From assembly GCF_900496995.4 (NCBI RefSeq), contig NC_044018.1, positions 28,934,047-28,998,046 of the forward strand: DNA of 64,000 bases, in the 5' to 3' direction. The translations under genes and the position numbers were made by a program. Shown piece after piece: positions 37,801 to 51,173 of this stretch (its first letter is position 1; the number at the start of each line of letters is the position of its first letter). The notes under the pieces were generated by a model. The model worked only from the letters and a program-made list of their open reading frames with translations, was not told where the DNA came from and made no database searches. The DNA is from Aquila chrysaetos chrysaetos (lineage: Eukaryota > Chordata > Aves > Accipitriformes > Accipitridae).

Positions 37801-40800
37801 GACTGCCCGGAGCTGAGGAGGGAAAATAATAGTAAAGAGATTTTTACGAGGCAGCTGCTTGCAGAGGCTTGTTGTGGAAAAAGCAGATCCAGGTGCTGCA
37901 CTCAACCAAGCATGAAAAATAGCAGCAGGGAAGGGCTGCAGGGAAGGGAGAGAGCTGTTGCGGTTGCCCGGCTTTTACCGTGCAGGGGAGACCGAGAAGC
38001 TCATCTCGTGTCCCCAGACATTGGGGACAGGAGGAGTCAAACTGGCTGGAGAGTCAGAATGCGTCTGGATGGATGGGAGATCCTGGGGATGCGAGGAAGC
38101 GATGGAGCCGCTGGGGCACGGCTGCTCTGTGCCGGCTGAGCTGCCCCAGCACGTTCCTCCCTCCCCCTTCACACATTTGTATGAACGGGCTTTTGACCCC
38201 ACTCGCCCTTGTTGCCCTGTGGAGGGAAGAGAGGCTTGAGGTCCCGCATCTGCCTTCTGAGATACACCCGCTAGTGTTTCTTCAGCTTGGAGCAGAGCTG
38301 TGGCTTCTCCTCCCTCTGATCCCTTTGGTTTGAGGAGCTGGTATGAAACTGTATTGGATGGTAAATGCCGCTGTCCTGGGTGTCGGACCAGCGATCGCCT
38401 CCTCAGCCCTCGTTCTGCTTCCACCACAGCCTCAACTCAGAAGAAAAGCTTTGTCTCGATGGGTTCATGAGCAAGAAGGACCAAATCTGGACCTTCATAA
38501 GCCTGGAAATAGTCATACAATTGGTGCTTTGTCCTAAATTCAAGCAACGTTGGTACTGGTACAAATCCACCCTAGACCCATGGCTTTCTTCTTCCAAAAC
38601 TGAACCAATGTTGAGGCTCAGAGCTGTAGAATCTTCATTTTTAGGACTTTCTTAATCAAAATACTGTTATTCTTTCCTGATTTCTGGAGGTCGGTAGGCA
38701 CATCCACGATGTGTTTGAAGTTCTGCTACCTAACCAAAAGTCTTGCAGAAAAGTCAAGAGGTTCCTCAATGGAGACATTCAAAATGTCTGTAACAACGCC
38801 CGCCCAGAGTTCATGTTTCATTGCACGTTGATTTATCATCCCTTGAGTTAATTATTGACCTTAGCTTTGCCTTGGTCAATATTTACCTCCCCAGGTCAAT
38901 AAATCTTGACGTTCACCTCAACAGAAGTCAATATCTCCTTAGTGTTTATCTATTCCTTCTGTTGCTAATTTTGCTGAAAGCTTTTATTTATTCTTATAAA
39001 GCGCGCTTGCTTGGCGCAAGGCCTGCTTGGAGAGGAACAAACTTTGTTTATCCACTACGGACAAAGCCTTTGCTTCTCTACGATGACTCACGTGGGACAT
39101 CATGGACAAAAACCATGGGTGGCATCACTCCAGCCGAGGCAGGACACTGCTTGCTTTCATCTGGCTGATGAGATCTGGCCAATTTTCAATCATCAGTGGT
39201 GCTGGCTTTTCTGATGGAGCTGACAGCTTTGCTGGGACCACAGCCTGGCTGCTGAGAAGAGCACGTGTTCCTACCAACCAGGCTTGGAGCTGGACAAATA
39301 TAGGGGCAGGAGGAAGAAGAATCACAGTTTATCCTCAAATATTTATGGAAAGATAGGCTAGCTCTTGAGGATGTCATCCCTGCTTTGCTGCTTGGTCCTT
39401 GAGCTTTGCAGGCAGCTTGTGGGTTCCGTTCTCATGACCCCGCTCCTAATGGAGGAGACCTGTCTGTGATAGGGATGAATGCGGGGGACGTGATTTTAAA
39501 GATGCTATTTCCACCGTCTGAATAATCCCCTCCTCTGAGTACAGCAGCACTGGGGTCTAAATCATTCTCCACTCCTGTCTGCGGAGGTAGGAGCCACCGT
39601 GCCCTGAGCCTTGGCCACCATGGGGGTCCGGGGGTCCTCCCAGGTGATGCCTCTGCCCCGAGAACCTGACCTTCCCTTCCTTCCATTAAATGGAATTAGA
39701 TTAATTGCTGATGCATCTGTATGCCCCTGTCCCCTCTCCTTTTGATTACCCCATCACAAAGATTAATTGGAGTTGCTCTAGGAGGTTGCGGGCGCGGGGA
39801 GGGTGCGAGAAGCACTTTTGATGTGGGTTTGAGTGGGTTACATACAGCACCGGGAGCATGAACACCTCCTGTGTGCTCCTGCTGTGCCGTGGCCGAGTGT
39901 CCTGGACACCATCAGCAGAAAAGCCTGGAAACCCATGGAGGCACAAAACATGAACCCATAGCTCCCGGGAATCCTTCTCCCTCCAGGCACCGACACAGGT
40001 GGGTACAGCTGCTCTCCAGCCAATGCTCGTCCACAGCAGTGCCATGTGGGCAGCGTTGGCCCTTCGGTTCAGAAGCAGAATGACCTCCCCATCACCTTTC
40101 GCACCAATTCCCTGCCATCCCAGCCCAAATCACAGCCTTCTTTTAGCCAGAGTGGGTACTGAGGAGGACTCTGGCCAGGATGAGATTTCTGTTTCTTCGA
40201 CAGTGCTGAGTGGCAGCGGGAATGGGAGCAGAGTTTTCCCATCCTGAGGGCTGGTGGTGGGACACGTTGGCTGGAGGTGGCTGCTGCCTCCCAGCAGCAT
40301 AAGGTTGAGGACACGCGGTTTCATGGATTCTCCTCTCTTTTCCCTAATGCCATCTACAGGGTCTGGGGCAAGCTCTGATAAATGCTGGATTCTGTAGCGT
40401 TGGATATGGCCAGAGATTTTGTCTTACAATCATCTGATTTGGGAATAAATCTCTGCTCCTTGCCTCTTGTTGCATGTCCTTTTGCCCACCAGGACCCCCT
40501 GACATAATTCCTAATCTCTCTCCCCCTGTGAGGAGGAGAGGGGAATAACCTCCATCTCTGTGCTCCTGCCTCGAACTTTTAATATTTTAATTGAGTGAAT
40601 TGACCTGGAGTAGTCTATTGAACTCTGCCTGACCTTTTAAATAACAGGTCAAGGATTTAGCTTTGCAGTGCTGACCTCTTCCCTTATCTGCTAATACTGC
40701 TCCTCTCTCAATTAGCTGCCGTCCCCCCGACCCGGTGAAGTTGGGACCACTTTGCAGGCACCCGCGTGGCTTCCTCCATGCACGAGTGGGTAACGCCGCA

Positions 40801-43800
40801 CGGCGCCTGCCTCCGTGGCTCTGAAACGGAGATCATTGATGCTTCCTTGGGGTTTGCTGTCACTGTCCTACAGCATCCTTCTTCAGGGACAGACCTCCAG
40901 GCAGGGGTGTCCACCAGTGCACCAGCACCCAAAGAAAGCTTCATCCTCGTCTTTTACTGATGGGGAGAACGGAGACATGGCAGAGGGAAAAGCAAAGATG
41001 AAGCTGCTGTGAGGGTCCTGTGGCAGCTGCAGCCTCGTCAGCCACGTTGGGAGACTGCAAGGGCACTTTCCTCATTTCCCTGGATGTTATAGGTCATCAA
41101 GAGGAACTCCTTGAGATCCCACCTGCCCTGGTGAACCAAAGGGAGGTGACCCCTTTGAACCAGCTCGAGCTGCTGCTGTGGCCCAGCCAGAAGGTCCTTC
41201 CCCAGGACGATAGTGGAAAATGCTTACTAGAAGAGTTGTGTCATGCTGAGGGTTGTAAAAGAGATTTTTTTGGCATTGCAGTGGACCTGGGACCTGGGAC
41301 CCTCCACAATCACATCAGCTCGAGCAAGAGGTCCTGTGTCAGGAGCTAAAACAGCCTCTGCAGGTCCCTCGTGCTCTGCACGCCTGGGCAGCTCTCTCCT
41401 GTGTCCAGAAGATAGACTTACGTCCAGATGAACCACTGAGGGTTTTGAACCTCTCTATATGACCCCTTTTTAGAGGTAGGAGCCTCTTCCTCGGGCAGTG
41501 GCCGGCCGTGGCCATGCCACCCTCTCCCATCCAACGCAGCTGGCTTGTCCATCTGCTCGGCGAGGTGGCCAGTGCACTCACAGGGAGCATCGTTTAACTT
41601 TTATGGGGATCCGAGGGGGCCAGCGAACAAATGCAAAGATTTGTAAACCCATAAAACTCTGCCCGGTCCAATTTTATCTCTGTGAGAGCCCGGTTTGGAG
41701 AGCAGCCCTGGGTTACCCAGCCCTGTTAAATTAGCACTGGGCTCTGCATTCCAGAGTATAAATATCTGCCATTGTAGTGCTGAGGAATGCAAGCGCGTTG
41801 GAGTCTAAAATTAAAGAGCTGGGACGAAGGCATCTCGGGTTACCAGAAACAAGACTCCATTGTGCTCCCGTTGGGGCTTCGCCTTGGTGCAGGGAAGTGG
41901 ACTGCGAGTGTTTAGAAACCGCCTGGGTTAAATGCAAGGGGCAAACTAGCCTTTAATTACAAAATTTTGATACATGTCTTAAGTTAAACCCCCGTGACTG
42001 CCGCTCTGGAGGGCAGGGTGCCCCACCAGGCGCTGGGTACAATGTTTGCAGGACGCTCCAGGGTTTTGCAGCATTTTCCAGGGGCTTTTCTATCATCTGT
42101 GTGGGATGCTCTGGTGTCCTGTCCTCTTCTTCTGCCTCGGCTCTCTGCATCTTTAAGCACACGCTTAAATTAAGCCCCTCTGAGACTCAGGTCAGTGTTA
42201 ACTCACAGCCTGTGCCCGTGTTGCAGGGAGGAACGTGCTGCAAGACCCCATCCCTGTGCTTGGCCCCTTCTGTGCCCACCCTTAAACGCAGCCATTGCTC
42301 ACGTCGCTCCGCTCTGTTTAACGCGGAGCCAGAGATGCTCAGCTGATGTTTACTGTCAATGAGGCCACTTGTGCAGAGGAATTTCTGGCCCCTGGAAAAA
42401 ACTGGTGCAGGGGAAATTAGTGTCTTTTTTTTTCTTTTTTTTTTGAACGATACTCTATATTCTGCAGAGGAGTGGAAAATGGGTCAGGGTGGGATTGTGC
42501 TGAGGTTGCGCTGGGGAGGCACGGTTGTCATTTGACCTCCTGGGGTTCCCTGTGCTACAGCGGTCCTAAGGGAAGCCCCATCCTGGTGAGTCCTGCCTGG
42601 CAGTTACGGCGGAACCAAATCCTTTGGGAGAAACTCTCCCTGTTTCTCACTTCAGATGCATATGCCTCATTAGCTGAAAATAAGGAACAGGGTTAGAAAG
42701 ACAACAGGAGTCAGTTGGATGAAAGGAGCAGAAAAAGTCAGATTTGCTTGTTACTTGCTGTTCTGCTCCACTATTTTTGGTTAGGATGCAGTTCTTCACA
42801 AGGAGGTTTGATTCTGAGCTTTACTTCCCTGCGCCTGGTGCAGCTTTGTTGAGCCTTGGTTTTGCACTCCCCAGTTCCCAGCACCCGGTGCTGGTGCAGC
42901 AGCAGCCATGGGACATGCCGCTTGCTGGGATGCTGGAAGAGGTCCTGGGACGTTGCAAGCTGCAGGGACAGCCATGAACTTCCCTTCCTTTGATGAAGGT
43001 TTCATTACACATCTTGCCCCGAAACCCTGGCAGTTGTTGGCAGTGTGGATGGGGGCTGCCACGGCCACAGCGATGCTGGATCCCCCTTTGCAAAGGGTCC
43101 AGCCGCCTCCTTTTAATCCCACCCTGTGAGCGTGGGCTTTGATTGCGGTTTCAGACCCATACGCCTGCTCGGCGAGCGCGCAGTTCGTGACGCAGAAAAA
43201 ACACAGAAACCTCAGTAAATATGGAGCTGTTTCCTGTTGCCGTCGCGGTGTCCCCTGAGCAATCAATTTATGGCCCCTAAAGCTCCTCTAAGTGGATTTA
43301 GCCTCTCAAGATAAATCTTTTCCCTTTGTGCGTGCAGAGTGCAGCCCCGCTTCTGTGGCCGCTGTTGCTAAATCGGGCGTTCGGGGGGATTAAACCCCAC
43401 GGCTGGACCCCCGGCCGAAGCCGGCATTGATGGCAGTGCCAAGCCTGGTGGCAGCAGCCACGGCTGGGTCCGTGCCGGCGGCTCATCCCCAAATCGTTCT
43501 CATAGTTATGGGACTTTTTTTTTTTTTAATTAAGGGGACATGTTTGCCCTGGGGTAAGATCTTAGGGCTGAGTTACGATTTTCCTTACACAAACGGACTA
43601 AACAAAGAACTCCTGGAAGTCCTCTCCCTGCTCCCCTCCGCTGCCTCGCAGCAGAGATAAGCCCACGAGGACCCTCTTTCGGGATGGACTGGGATCCTCG
43701 AGCCGCCTTGTTTATCCTCAGGAGCCGCTTTAAGTAAATAAAGCTGCTAATGGACCCTCTGCCTTCTCCATCTTTGCACGGTTTGCTGTGAACGGGGTCC

Positions 43801-46800
43801 CCACGCTGGGGGTGATGCTCTGGGGCTCGGGGCTCGCCCATCATTCTGCTTCCCTTCTGCAAAGCTGGGACTGCTTCTCCATCACGATGAGGAGCAAAGC
43901 AGCCAGCCTGTCATTATTTCCTCTCCTCCACAGAGAAAAGGAAGGGAACTGAGGCAGCTTCACCTCTCACCGGAGAGGAGGAGCTGGGTTTAATTGCCAA
44001 CGGGAGTGGGGATGCTTGGGACGGGGGACGCTCCCCAGCCGCCAGCAGTGCAGCCCCCGGCTCCAGCCTTCTGCTTGCGCTGGGCTGGAAAAAGCCCTAT
44101 TAGGTACACGAATTTTAAGCACAACCAGATGTGGGAGATGAAGCTGTTAAACTCCTTTTGTGCTCTCGGCGGAGGCTGAGGGGGGGTCCCAGGCCCCCGC
44201 GCTGCCCCGTGCCCCCTCCACTGTGGTTACTGAAACCAGAGGCTTCACTCAGGCCAGGGAGGGGACAGTGCCTCTCAGATATTTCACATGTGACAATTGG
44301 GGGAGTCTCTCATTGCTAAAACCAAGACTAAGGCTTGTGCCACGAGCTCCTTCCCCAATTTCTGCTTATTTACAAGCGTCATCTCCTCCAGAAATTCAGC
44401 GGAAGATCTTTATAAACAGGAGACCCATTTCCAAGAGGCAAACTGCAATATCTGCAGGTTGGAGGACTTTGCTTTCCAAAAGCACGTGAGGACTCAGCAG
44501 AGATTGTCTCTCTTAGGAGTTGGTGTGCTTTTGGTCTTGTCACTGGGAGCAGGTATCCCCAAATCCCGGGAGAGAGCACGAGCAGCGAGGATCCAGCAGC
44601 CCCGCTGCCAATAAATCAGCAGCTCTCTGTAATTTTATGTAACGTTAATAAATCAGACAAATGAAAATAGCTCGAGCCTTGTAAGGCATAAATCAACCTT
44701 CCGCTCTGGCACGGTGCTTTAAAATAATTTGTAGATTGATGGTTGTCTGGCTGAATGAGGGAGTTGGGGGCCTGGGAAGATTTTTAATGACCGCTGCGGT
44801 GCAATGTCTCCCCGGGCAGAGTCCCAGCTCCTCCCCCCTTCCCAGTTGGCCAGAAGAGGCTCGGAGGGAACTGGGGGATGGCTGCAGCGTGGGGAGCAGG
44901 GGGAGAGGTCTGAGCCAGCAACCCCGGCACCGTCGGACACGCAGCCTGTGGGTCCTGGGTGATCCTCACCCTGGGTGCCCTTTGTTGGGATCGGCTTTTC
45001 TGGTGCGATGAAGCTGAGGTCCCCCAGGCTCTGGGTATAAATTTGGTGGGATCAGGTCACCTTCCTCCTGCTGGTCTCGGGATGGCATCGCTGCCGGCAC
45101 AGGATCCGTGCTCCCATCACGGAGGGCTTTGAGGGTTTTGAAAGAGGAAAAAGCAGCAGAAGTGCAGCTTGGCAGAGTTGCGCACGCACCCTCTGAAAGC
45201 ACCGCTGGCTGGAGTGCAAGGGACCCACCAGACCTGCTTCCAAAAAACCCACCCCCTCACCCTTCCTTGCCCTCCGCTGCAGCTCCCATGGGCTCACCGT
45301 GCCGTGGCCGCTCCGGGGATGTGCCGGCATCACTGCGCTGCTGGCTGCTGCCACCACGGGCACGGTGCCAGCTCTGGCAAAGCAAGGACCTCGCTCTCAC
45401 CTTAGCAGCAATCCCAGGACAATGTCGGCATGAAACCCGGGGGAAAATACTCCTTTATTTTGGTTTGTTTCTGTTATTCATTTCTACCCTGGTTTTAATT
45501 TCTGGGCTCTGCATCGCTGCGCTCCCTGCTCTGGCAGGTCCCTCGGGGTTTTGGGGCCAGTGCTGTGAGCATTAGCGTGGGGTCAGAGCTCCCAGGCCTG
45601 TCCCTGTCCTTACCGCTTGCTGGTGGGCAACCATTTAACACTTCTTGGCCTCGTTTTCCCCATCTGCGCACCAAAAATAATATTCCTTCCTAAGGGCACT
45701 GACTCCATTAACTGCTGTTTGCAATTAGACCTGGCCTGTACCCAGATTCTGTAACTGGTTATACTGGCACAACTGGTATCCTTCACCCGCATTCGCAGGC
45801 TTGATGCTCACTACCAGACTGAGCTGGATGTCACCGGCAGACCTCTCAAACCTGCCTGAATCCGTGCCGGTACCTGATGATGCTCAGCCCCATTGCGACT
45901 GGTTTTTGCAGACAACGGGTCAGTGCCCAGCAGAAAATCGCTCTCCCCACCACGGACCCCTCGGATCTTGCCCATCCAGCTGCCTCTTGCCCCACTGGGC
46001 ATCCTCCGCCGTGGCTGCGGGCAGAGGAGCTGCCGGTGCCGCTGTGCCCCAGGAGAGATCGAGTGCAGGGTTTGCATGAGGTTTTTTTGCGGTGCTGCAT
46101 GTTTTACTGCTTTTGGAGGTGTGAAGAGTTAAGTGCTCGGCCGGAGGGCGGTGGATCAGGGTAATTGCTCCCTGACACGAAGGCAGCGTGTTCCAGCAGG
46201 ATAATCCGCTCTGCCTGCGGGTTTTATTCTTGTGCATGGGGCTTCCAGTGGGATCTCGGGCACTCGGTGGGTCTGAGACCCCGAAAGCATCGGCGTGTTT
46301 CCCAGTCATCCCGGCAAGTGGTTCCCTTTGCTGAAGAGCAGCCCGTTTCTCAGGGTCCCCACGACTTTCAGCCAGACCCCAGCCCCAAACACGATGCAGA
46401 GTCTCCGGCACCGCAGGGCAACGCTCCGCCTGCAAAGTGGAGTTGGGATTAAAGTCTCTTTATAACACTCTTCATCCCAATGTGATGATTCACAGGGATG
46501 CGGCTGCCTGCCACGTTGCTGCCAGCGGTGCGAGGCTGTAAGCTGTTGGTCTGCTTGTTTTTAAGAGCTGAAATGAGCTGCTCTCCGAAACAGAGCATCC
46601 AGGCAGGTCCTGGCCTGGCGTCACATCTCTGGCATCTCCCTTCGAGCCAAAGCGAATCTAAACCCCGTCCCACCATCCAGGGATGAGCCACGAGCATTTC
46701 AGCTCACCCTCTCACAGATTCGTGGCCAGATTTTAAACCCTTTGTAGCAGGAATTTATAGCTCTTCCCAATCCCTAGGGAATGAGGACATTAAATAATTA

Positions 46801-49780
46801 GAGGCCTCTTCAATTAATGTCTCTCGCTCGGTGTTGGGCACTTTGAGTGCCTCAGCCCCGCTCTCGGCACAGCTGCTCTCGCCGAGGGAAGCGCAAGCCG
46901 AGGCAGGGAGATGTCACCCCTCCGTGAACCGGCAGAAAATATCAGGCATCACATGTCCAAAACCCGCAGCCCTCGGATTATCATATTTTGTCGTTAAACC
47001 CTAATGTGAGCTGTGGAATGCCAGCTTCCCTGTGGGAGAAGAGAAACCCCAGTGTTTTTAAGAAGAAGGTGTCAGCACGGATTTTTGCTGATGGTTTCTA
47101 TTGCTGATCAAACAGAGGAATAATTAACGAATTCGGACTTTTGATTAGGAGTTTATTTTTTAAAGGAATCATGGGGAGTGATTAGTGAAAATAAATTGCA
47201 TGACCCCGCAGTTCCCATCCAGCGTTTCCTTGGCTAATGAGGTGAGTTTGAACTCTGCAAGCAGGGCTAGAAATCCGGCTTCCCAGTTTAATAAAAGGCA
47301 GCTTATACCTAGTGAAACCAGAACCACAGTAAATGTCAGGCTCATTTTATAGCTTGCTAGGATTAGTATCATTAGATACTGTTTTCAGGACAGCAGCACC
47401 CAGATGCACGCAGCCAAAGTCACGGTCCTGTGATGCTGGAAAGTCCCAGCCCTGGAGCACCCGCTGCTGGAGCCTGATGGGTGACCATGGCCAAATTAAC
47501 CAACGTGGTCAAGAGAGGTAGATGGTTGGCATCACCTCGACGAGCTGCCTCTCAGCAGCTCCTTCATGGGATCCTGGGTACTATGAGATAGTACCAGAAC
47601 AAGCCAAGCTTGATCCCATTGGCAAATAGCGAGTCCTGCTTTGCATCTCCCTACCTCTATCCAGTAACAGCTGCTCCGACCGTCCGGCCGTGCCTTGCAC
47701 CGAGCGTGCCCGTGCTGGCTCTGAGCCACGTGCCTTTACCTAAGCACTCATCTCCCGGAGGGTTTCAGCGCTCTGATAAGGCAGCAGTGAAATTAAGTGC
47801 GTGGTCTCCAGTCCCCGGTGCCCGAACGTTGCGGTGAGCATCACAGCATCCCACTGCGTCGCAGGGAGGGGATGCGGGCAAGATCTGGGCAGGGAGTGGG
47901 GAAGGCGGCACTTTCATTCCAGCAGCCGCTCCCCAGACCCACGCTGAGCTTCGTTGGGTGCTAAACTGGGACAGTAAAGCCCCGAGAGTGCCGGGATGCA
48001 GAGGCTCAGCCGGAGCAGGAGCTGCCCTCGGGTGAGCTGGCCCAGGGCAACGGGCACATGGTGCAGGTCCTGGCGCGTCCGGCAGCCCCACGGCCACGGT
48101 TGGCCTCACGCATTTGCGGGGTTTTGGTCTCTTACTGCAATCACACATAAAAAATTCATTCCTGGTGTTGTCATTTGGGCTGCTCCCTCCGCTAGTGAGT
48201 GAAGATAAGGGACTCATCCAGGCACCCCTTGGGGATGCAGCAAGAAGCCGAGTTCATTCCTTTTCCTGTTGAATGTAGAAAAGCCCCGGATATTCCTCCT
48301 GGAGCACCGGCTTTCCAGGAAAAACCAGTGGTGGATGCAGGGGTGGGCAGTGGTCCTGAGTTTTTAGGCATTTTACCCTGATAAAAACTTTAGTGGTGGA
48401 GATAAAATGGGAACGTCCAGCACCCAGTGGTTTTCTACCAAAATGGGAAGAGTGGGAAGCCCCTGCCAGGTCACTGAGCAGCTTCTGCAGGAAGCTGTGA
48501 CACATAATCCCTCTCCCAAAGCTAAGCCTGAGAAGAACTGAGCGTCCAGTGTTTAAGTGCCACGTCCACGCACGCTCCCAGCACTGAGCGGGGCTCCGCG
48601 CGTGTTAAATAACGGCTGCTTCTTTGTTGCACCCAAATTAAAAAGCACAATGGTGCATTGTTGCAGCTGGGGGGAGAAAAAATAGGATTTTGTTGCATGT
48701 AAATAAGCTCACCAAGAGAATTCAAGGTGGGAGCAAAACATGCTCGCAGATGGGGCGATGCTTGGAAGCGGCAGCCAGGAAAGGACTGACAAGCTGCCAG
48801 AGTTAGTCTCCGTGGGTGAACCCCAATTAGTGAAATTGCGTCAAATCGCTCAGGCCAAGACAAAGCCCTTTCTGGAACTGTCCCTGCGAATGTCCTGCTT
48901 TGTGTCCTGAGCCAGCGGTGTATGGAAGCGCTCCCGTCACCGGGCTGGAGCGAGGATGACTGCCATGGGAAGATGGGGCATGGCCCCCCTCCATCCTCCC
49001 TTCCTTCCCCCAGCCCATCCCTTCCCTGCGCTCTGCCTGAGCAGGGCTGCCCAGCTCTCAGCTTAAAATCTGATTAATTTGTCTTTTCCAGGCTTTTCTC
49101 AGGCCAGCCGGAGAAGCGGTATTCCCGTGCCTGGATTGCAGCCGGGTTAAAACGAACAGCGTACCCGCTCCGCATGGGCATTTGGGTTTCGGCATTGACC
49201 TGCATCGCTCGTGGATCTGGGTGGGTGCAGGCAAAGGCTGCCTGCAGCTCTAATGTCCACCCAAGAACAGGCAACGCTCGCCTGCTCCTGAAAAGAAAAA
49301 TGTGTCATAATCCCTGAGGGATATGACACAACATTCGTGTGAGGGAAATAACGCTGTAATGTGATTACATCAGGGAAGAGCCTGAGCTGGTTAAATAAAA
49401 TGAAGCGGGGGTTCGGAGAGCAAAGACGAGGTGGCTGCCGGGCGTTCTTGGCACAAACCCACCCAAAGAAGGTGAATTTTTGGGCCTGGAGAAGGGAGTG
49501 TGTCACCCGGTGCCCCAGCCCAGCTGATCCTGGGCTGAGCAAAGACTATGCGGGTCCAGAGAGTTTTCGGTGGGGTGGATAATGCCTTAATAAATAGGTT
49601 GTCTTGTAGACACCTCCCATTGACACAGTATCCTTGGGGCAACTGTTTTATTTTTGCACGGTAAACTAATAGTAGGAAAGTATTCCAGGTATTTGGGATT
49701 CCTCTGAGCGCAGTTGAGCAGCTGAGGACCCAGCCCCCGGCTCCTCGCAGGCTGCAGCTGGGTCCTCAGGGGTACGGGCA
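28833..49780. other. Intergenic desert between ANKRD33 and the FIGNL2-side promoter
   Basis: This is about 21 kb with no frame or splice pattern I recognise on either strand. It alternates GC-rich unique DNA with AT-richer islands (about 34.05-34.15, 38.6-39.0, 44.6-44.75 and 47.0-47.4 kb). T-runs lie at 31025-31045 and near 34523-34541 and 42427-42444. No CR1-like or LTR-like sequence was recognised. Conserved enhancers may lie here but cannot be told without alignment. Confidence 0.55.
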
Positions 49781-49784
49781 GAGC

Positions 49785-50630
49785 TGGAGCTGGGGTGCAG
49801 GGGTCAGGGTGCTGGGGAGCCGCGGGACAGGGTGCAGGGATATTGGAGGCTGGAGTAGAGGGGAGCAGGGGTAGAGGGTGCAAGGGGCTGGGGTGTAAGG
49901 ATGCTGGGGTACCAGGATGCCAGGTGCTGGAGCACGAGTGCTGGGATGCTGGGGTTGGGGTGCACGGGCGGTGGGATGCTGGGGTGCAGGGGGTTGGGGA
50001 GCATGAGCATTGGGAGGCTGGGGTGCGGGAGGATGAAGTGCATAGGGGCTGGGGTGCATGGGTGCTGGGATGCGGGGGTGCAGGGTGTCAGGGTACATGG
50101 GAGCTGGGATGCTGGGGTGCAGGAGGACAAGATGCATGTGTGCTGGGGTGCATGTGTGCTGGGGGGCTGGGGTGCAGGGGGTCGGGGTGCATAAGCATTG
50201 GGATGCTGGGGTGTGGGAGAATGAAATACATGGGGGCTGGGCTGCGTATGCGCTGGGGTGCAGGGTGTTGGAGTGCATGGATGCTGGGGTGCGGGAGAAT
50301 GAAATGCATGGGGACTGGGGTGCATGTGTGTTGGGGTGCAGGGGTTTGGGGTGCACAAGCGCTGGGATGCTGGGGTACAGAGGGTTGGGATGCAAGGGCA
50401 CTGGGATGCTGGGGTGCAGGGGGTTGGGGTGCATGAGCATTGGAATGCTGGGGTGCAGGAGCATGAAATGCACAGGGGCTGGGCCGCATGGGTGCTGGGG
50501 TGCAGGGTGTCAGGGTGCGTGGGCGCTGGGATGCTGGGGTGCGGGAGAATGAAATGCACAGGGGCTCGTCTGCATATGTGCTGGGGTGCAGGGGTTCAGA
50601 GTGCATGGGTGCTGGGGTGCAGAGGGTCGC
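49785..50630. repeat. Degenerate GCTGGGGTGCAGGG minisatellite
   Basis: The short core GCTGGGGTGCAGGG alternates with TGCATGGG-, GAGCATTGGGAT- and GGAGAATGAAATGCA-type segments. Longer blocks recur at roughly 80-90 bp or multiples (GGGAGAATGAAAT-type segments near 50213, 50295 and 50542, with a related copy near 50456). Long frames on both strands (for example HPSTHAPQHP-like on minus) are artefacts. The array abuts the CpG promoter to its right. Confidence 0.88.
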
Positions 50631-50955
50631 GGCGCACGCCTGCCGGGCTGCCGCAATGCCAGGACCTCGGCTGCCCGCACCTCCGCTCTGCTTTTGTACC
50701 GGCCCGGCCCGTTCAGCGGCACCAGAACTGAACCTGAACCGGCCCCAACCCCACTCTCGCCGAGGGGGCCGCCCCCCCCACCTCCTCCTCCTCCTCCTCC
50801 TCCTCCTCCTCACCCCCCCCGGGGCTGCGGCGCCTCCCGCCCCCGCTGCGCCCGAGGGGCCGCTCCGCTCCGCCGCTCTCCCGCTCCGCTCCGCTCCGCC
50901 CCGCCGCGGCGTAGGGGCGGGTCGTTGGGCGGCGGGCGGGCGGAGAAGGAGAGGC

Positions 50956-50963
<8 letters not shown>

Positions 50964-50987
<24 letters not shown>

Positions 50988-51001
50988 GGGGGGGGGGGGG
51001 G
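50964..51001. repeat. GGA run followed by G15
   Basis: GGA triplets from 50964 run into an uninterrupted G run at 50987-51001, within the CpG promoter. A complementary-type CTC run lies at 50781-50811, so the two could pair across 170 bp. Confidence 0.8.
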
Positions 51002-51049
51002 CCAGCCCCGGCCCTCGGCCCCGGCCCCAGCCCCAACCCCAGCGCCGGC

Positions 51050-51173
51050 CCCAGCCCCCGCCGCCCGCGGGCCGCCGCGCCGCCCCGCATTGTCCCGGCG
51101 GTAGCGGGCAGGATGCGGGATCCCGCCCGGCCGCCCGCCGCCGGGCTGCGCTAGGGCCCGCCGGCATGAGGAG
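51050..51173 (+). other. FIGNL2: Putative first exon of the plus-strand gene (FIGNL2?)
   Basis: A perfect donor (GAG|GTGAGT) ends this exon at 51173. An ATG at 51166-51168 (GGCATGAGGAG) would give only Met-Arg before the intron in phase 2. It could start translation, or the exon could be entirely 5' UTR. The start site is not visible, so the left boundary is arbitrary. Confidence 0.35.
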
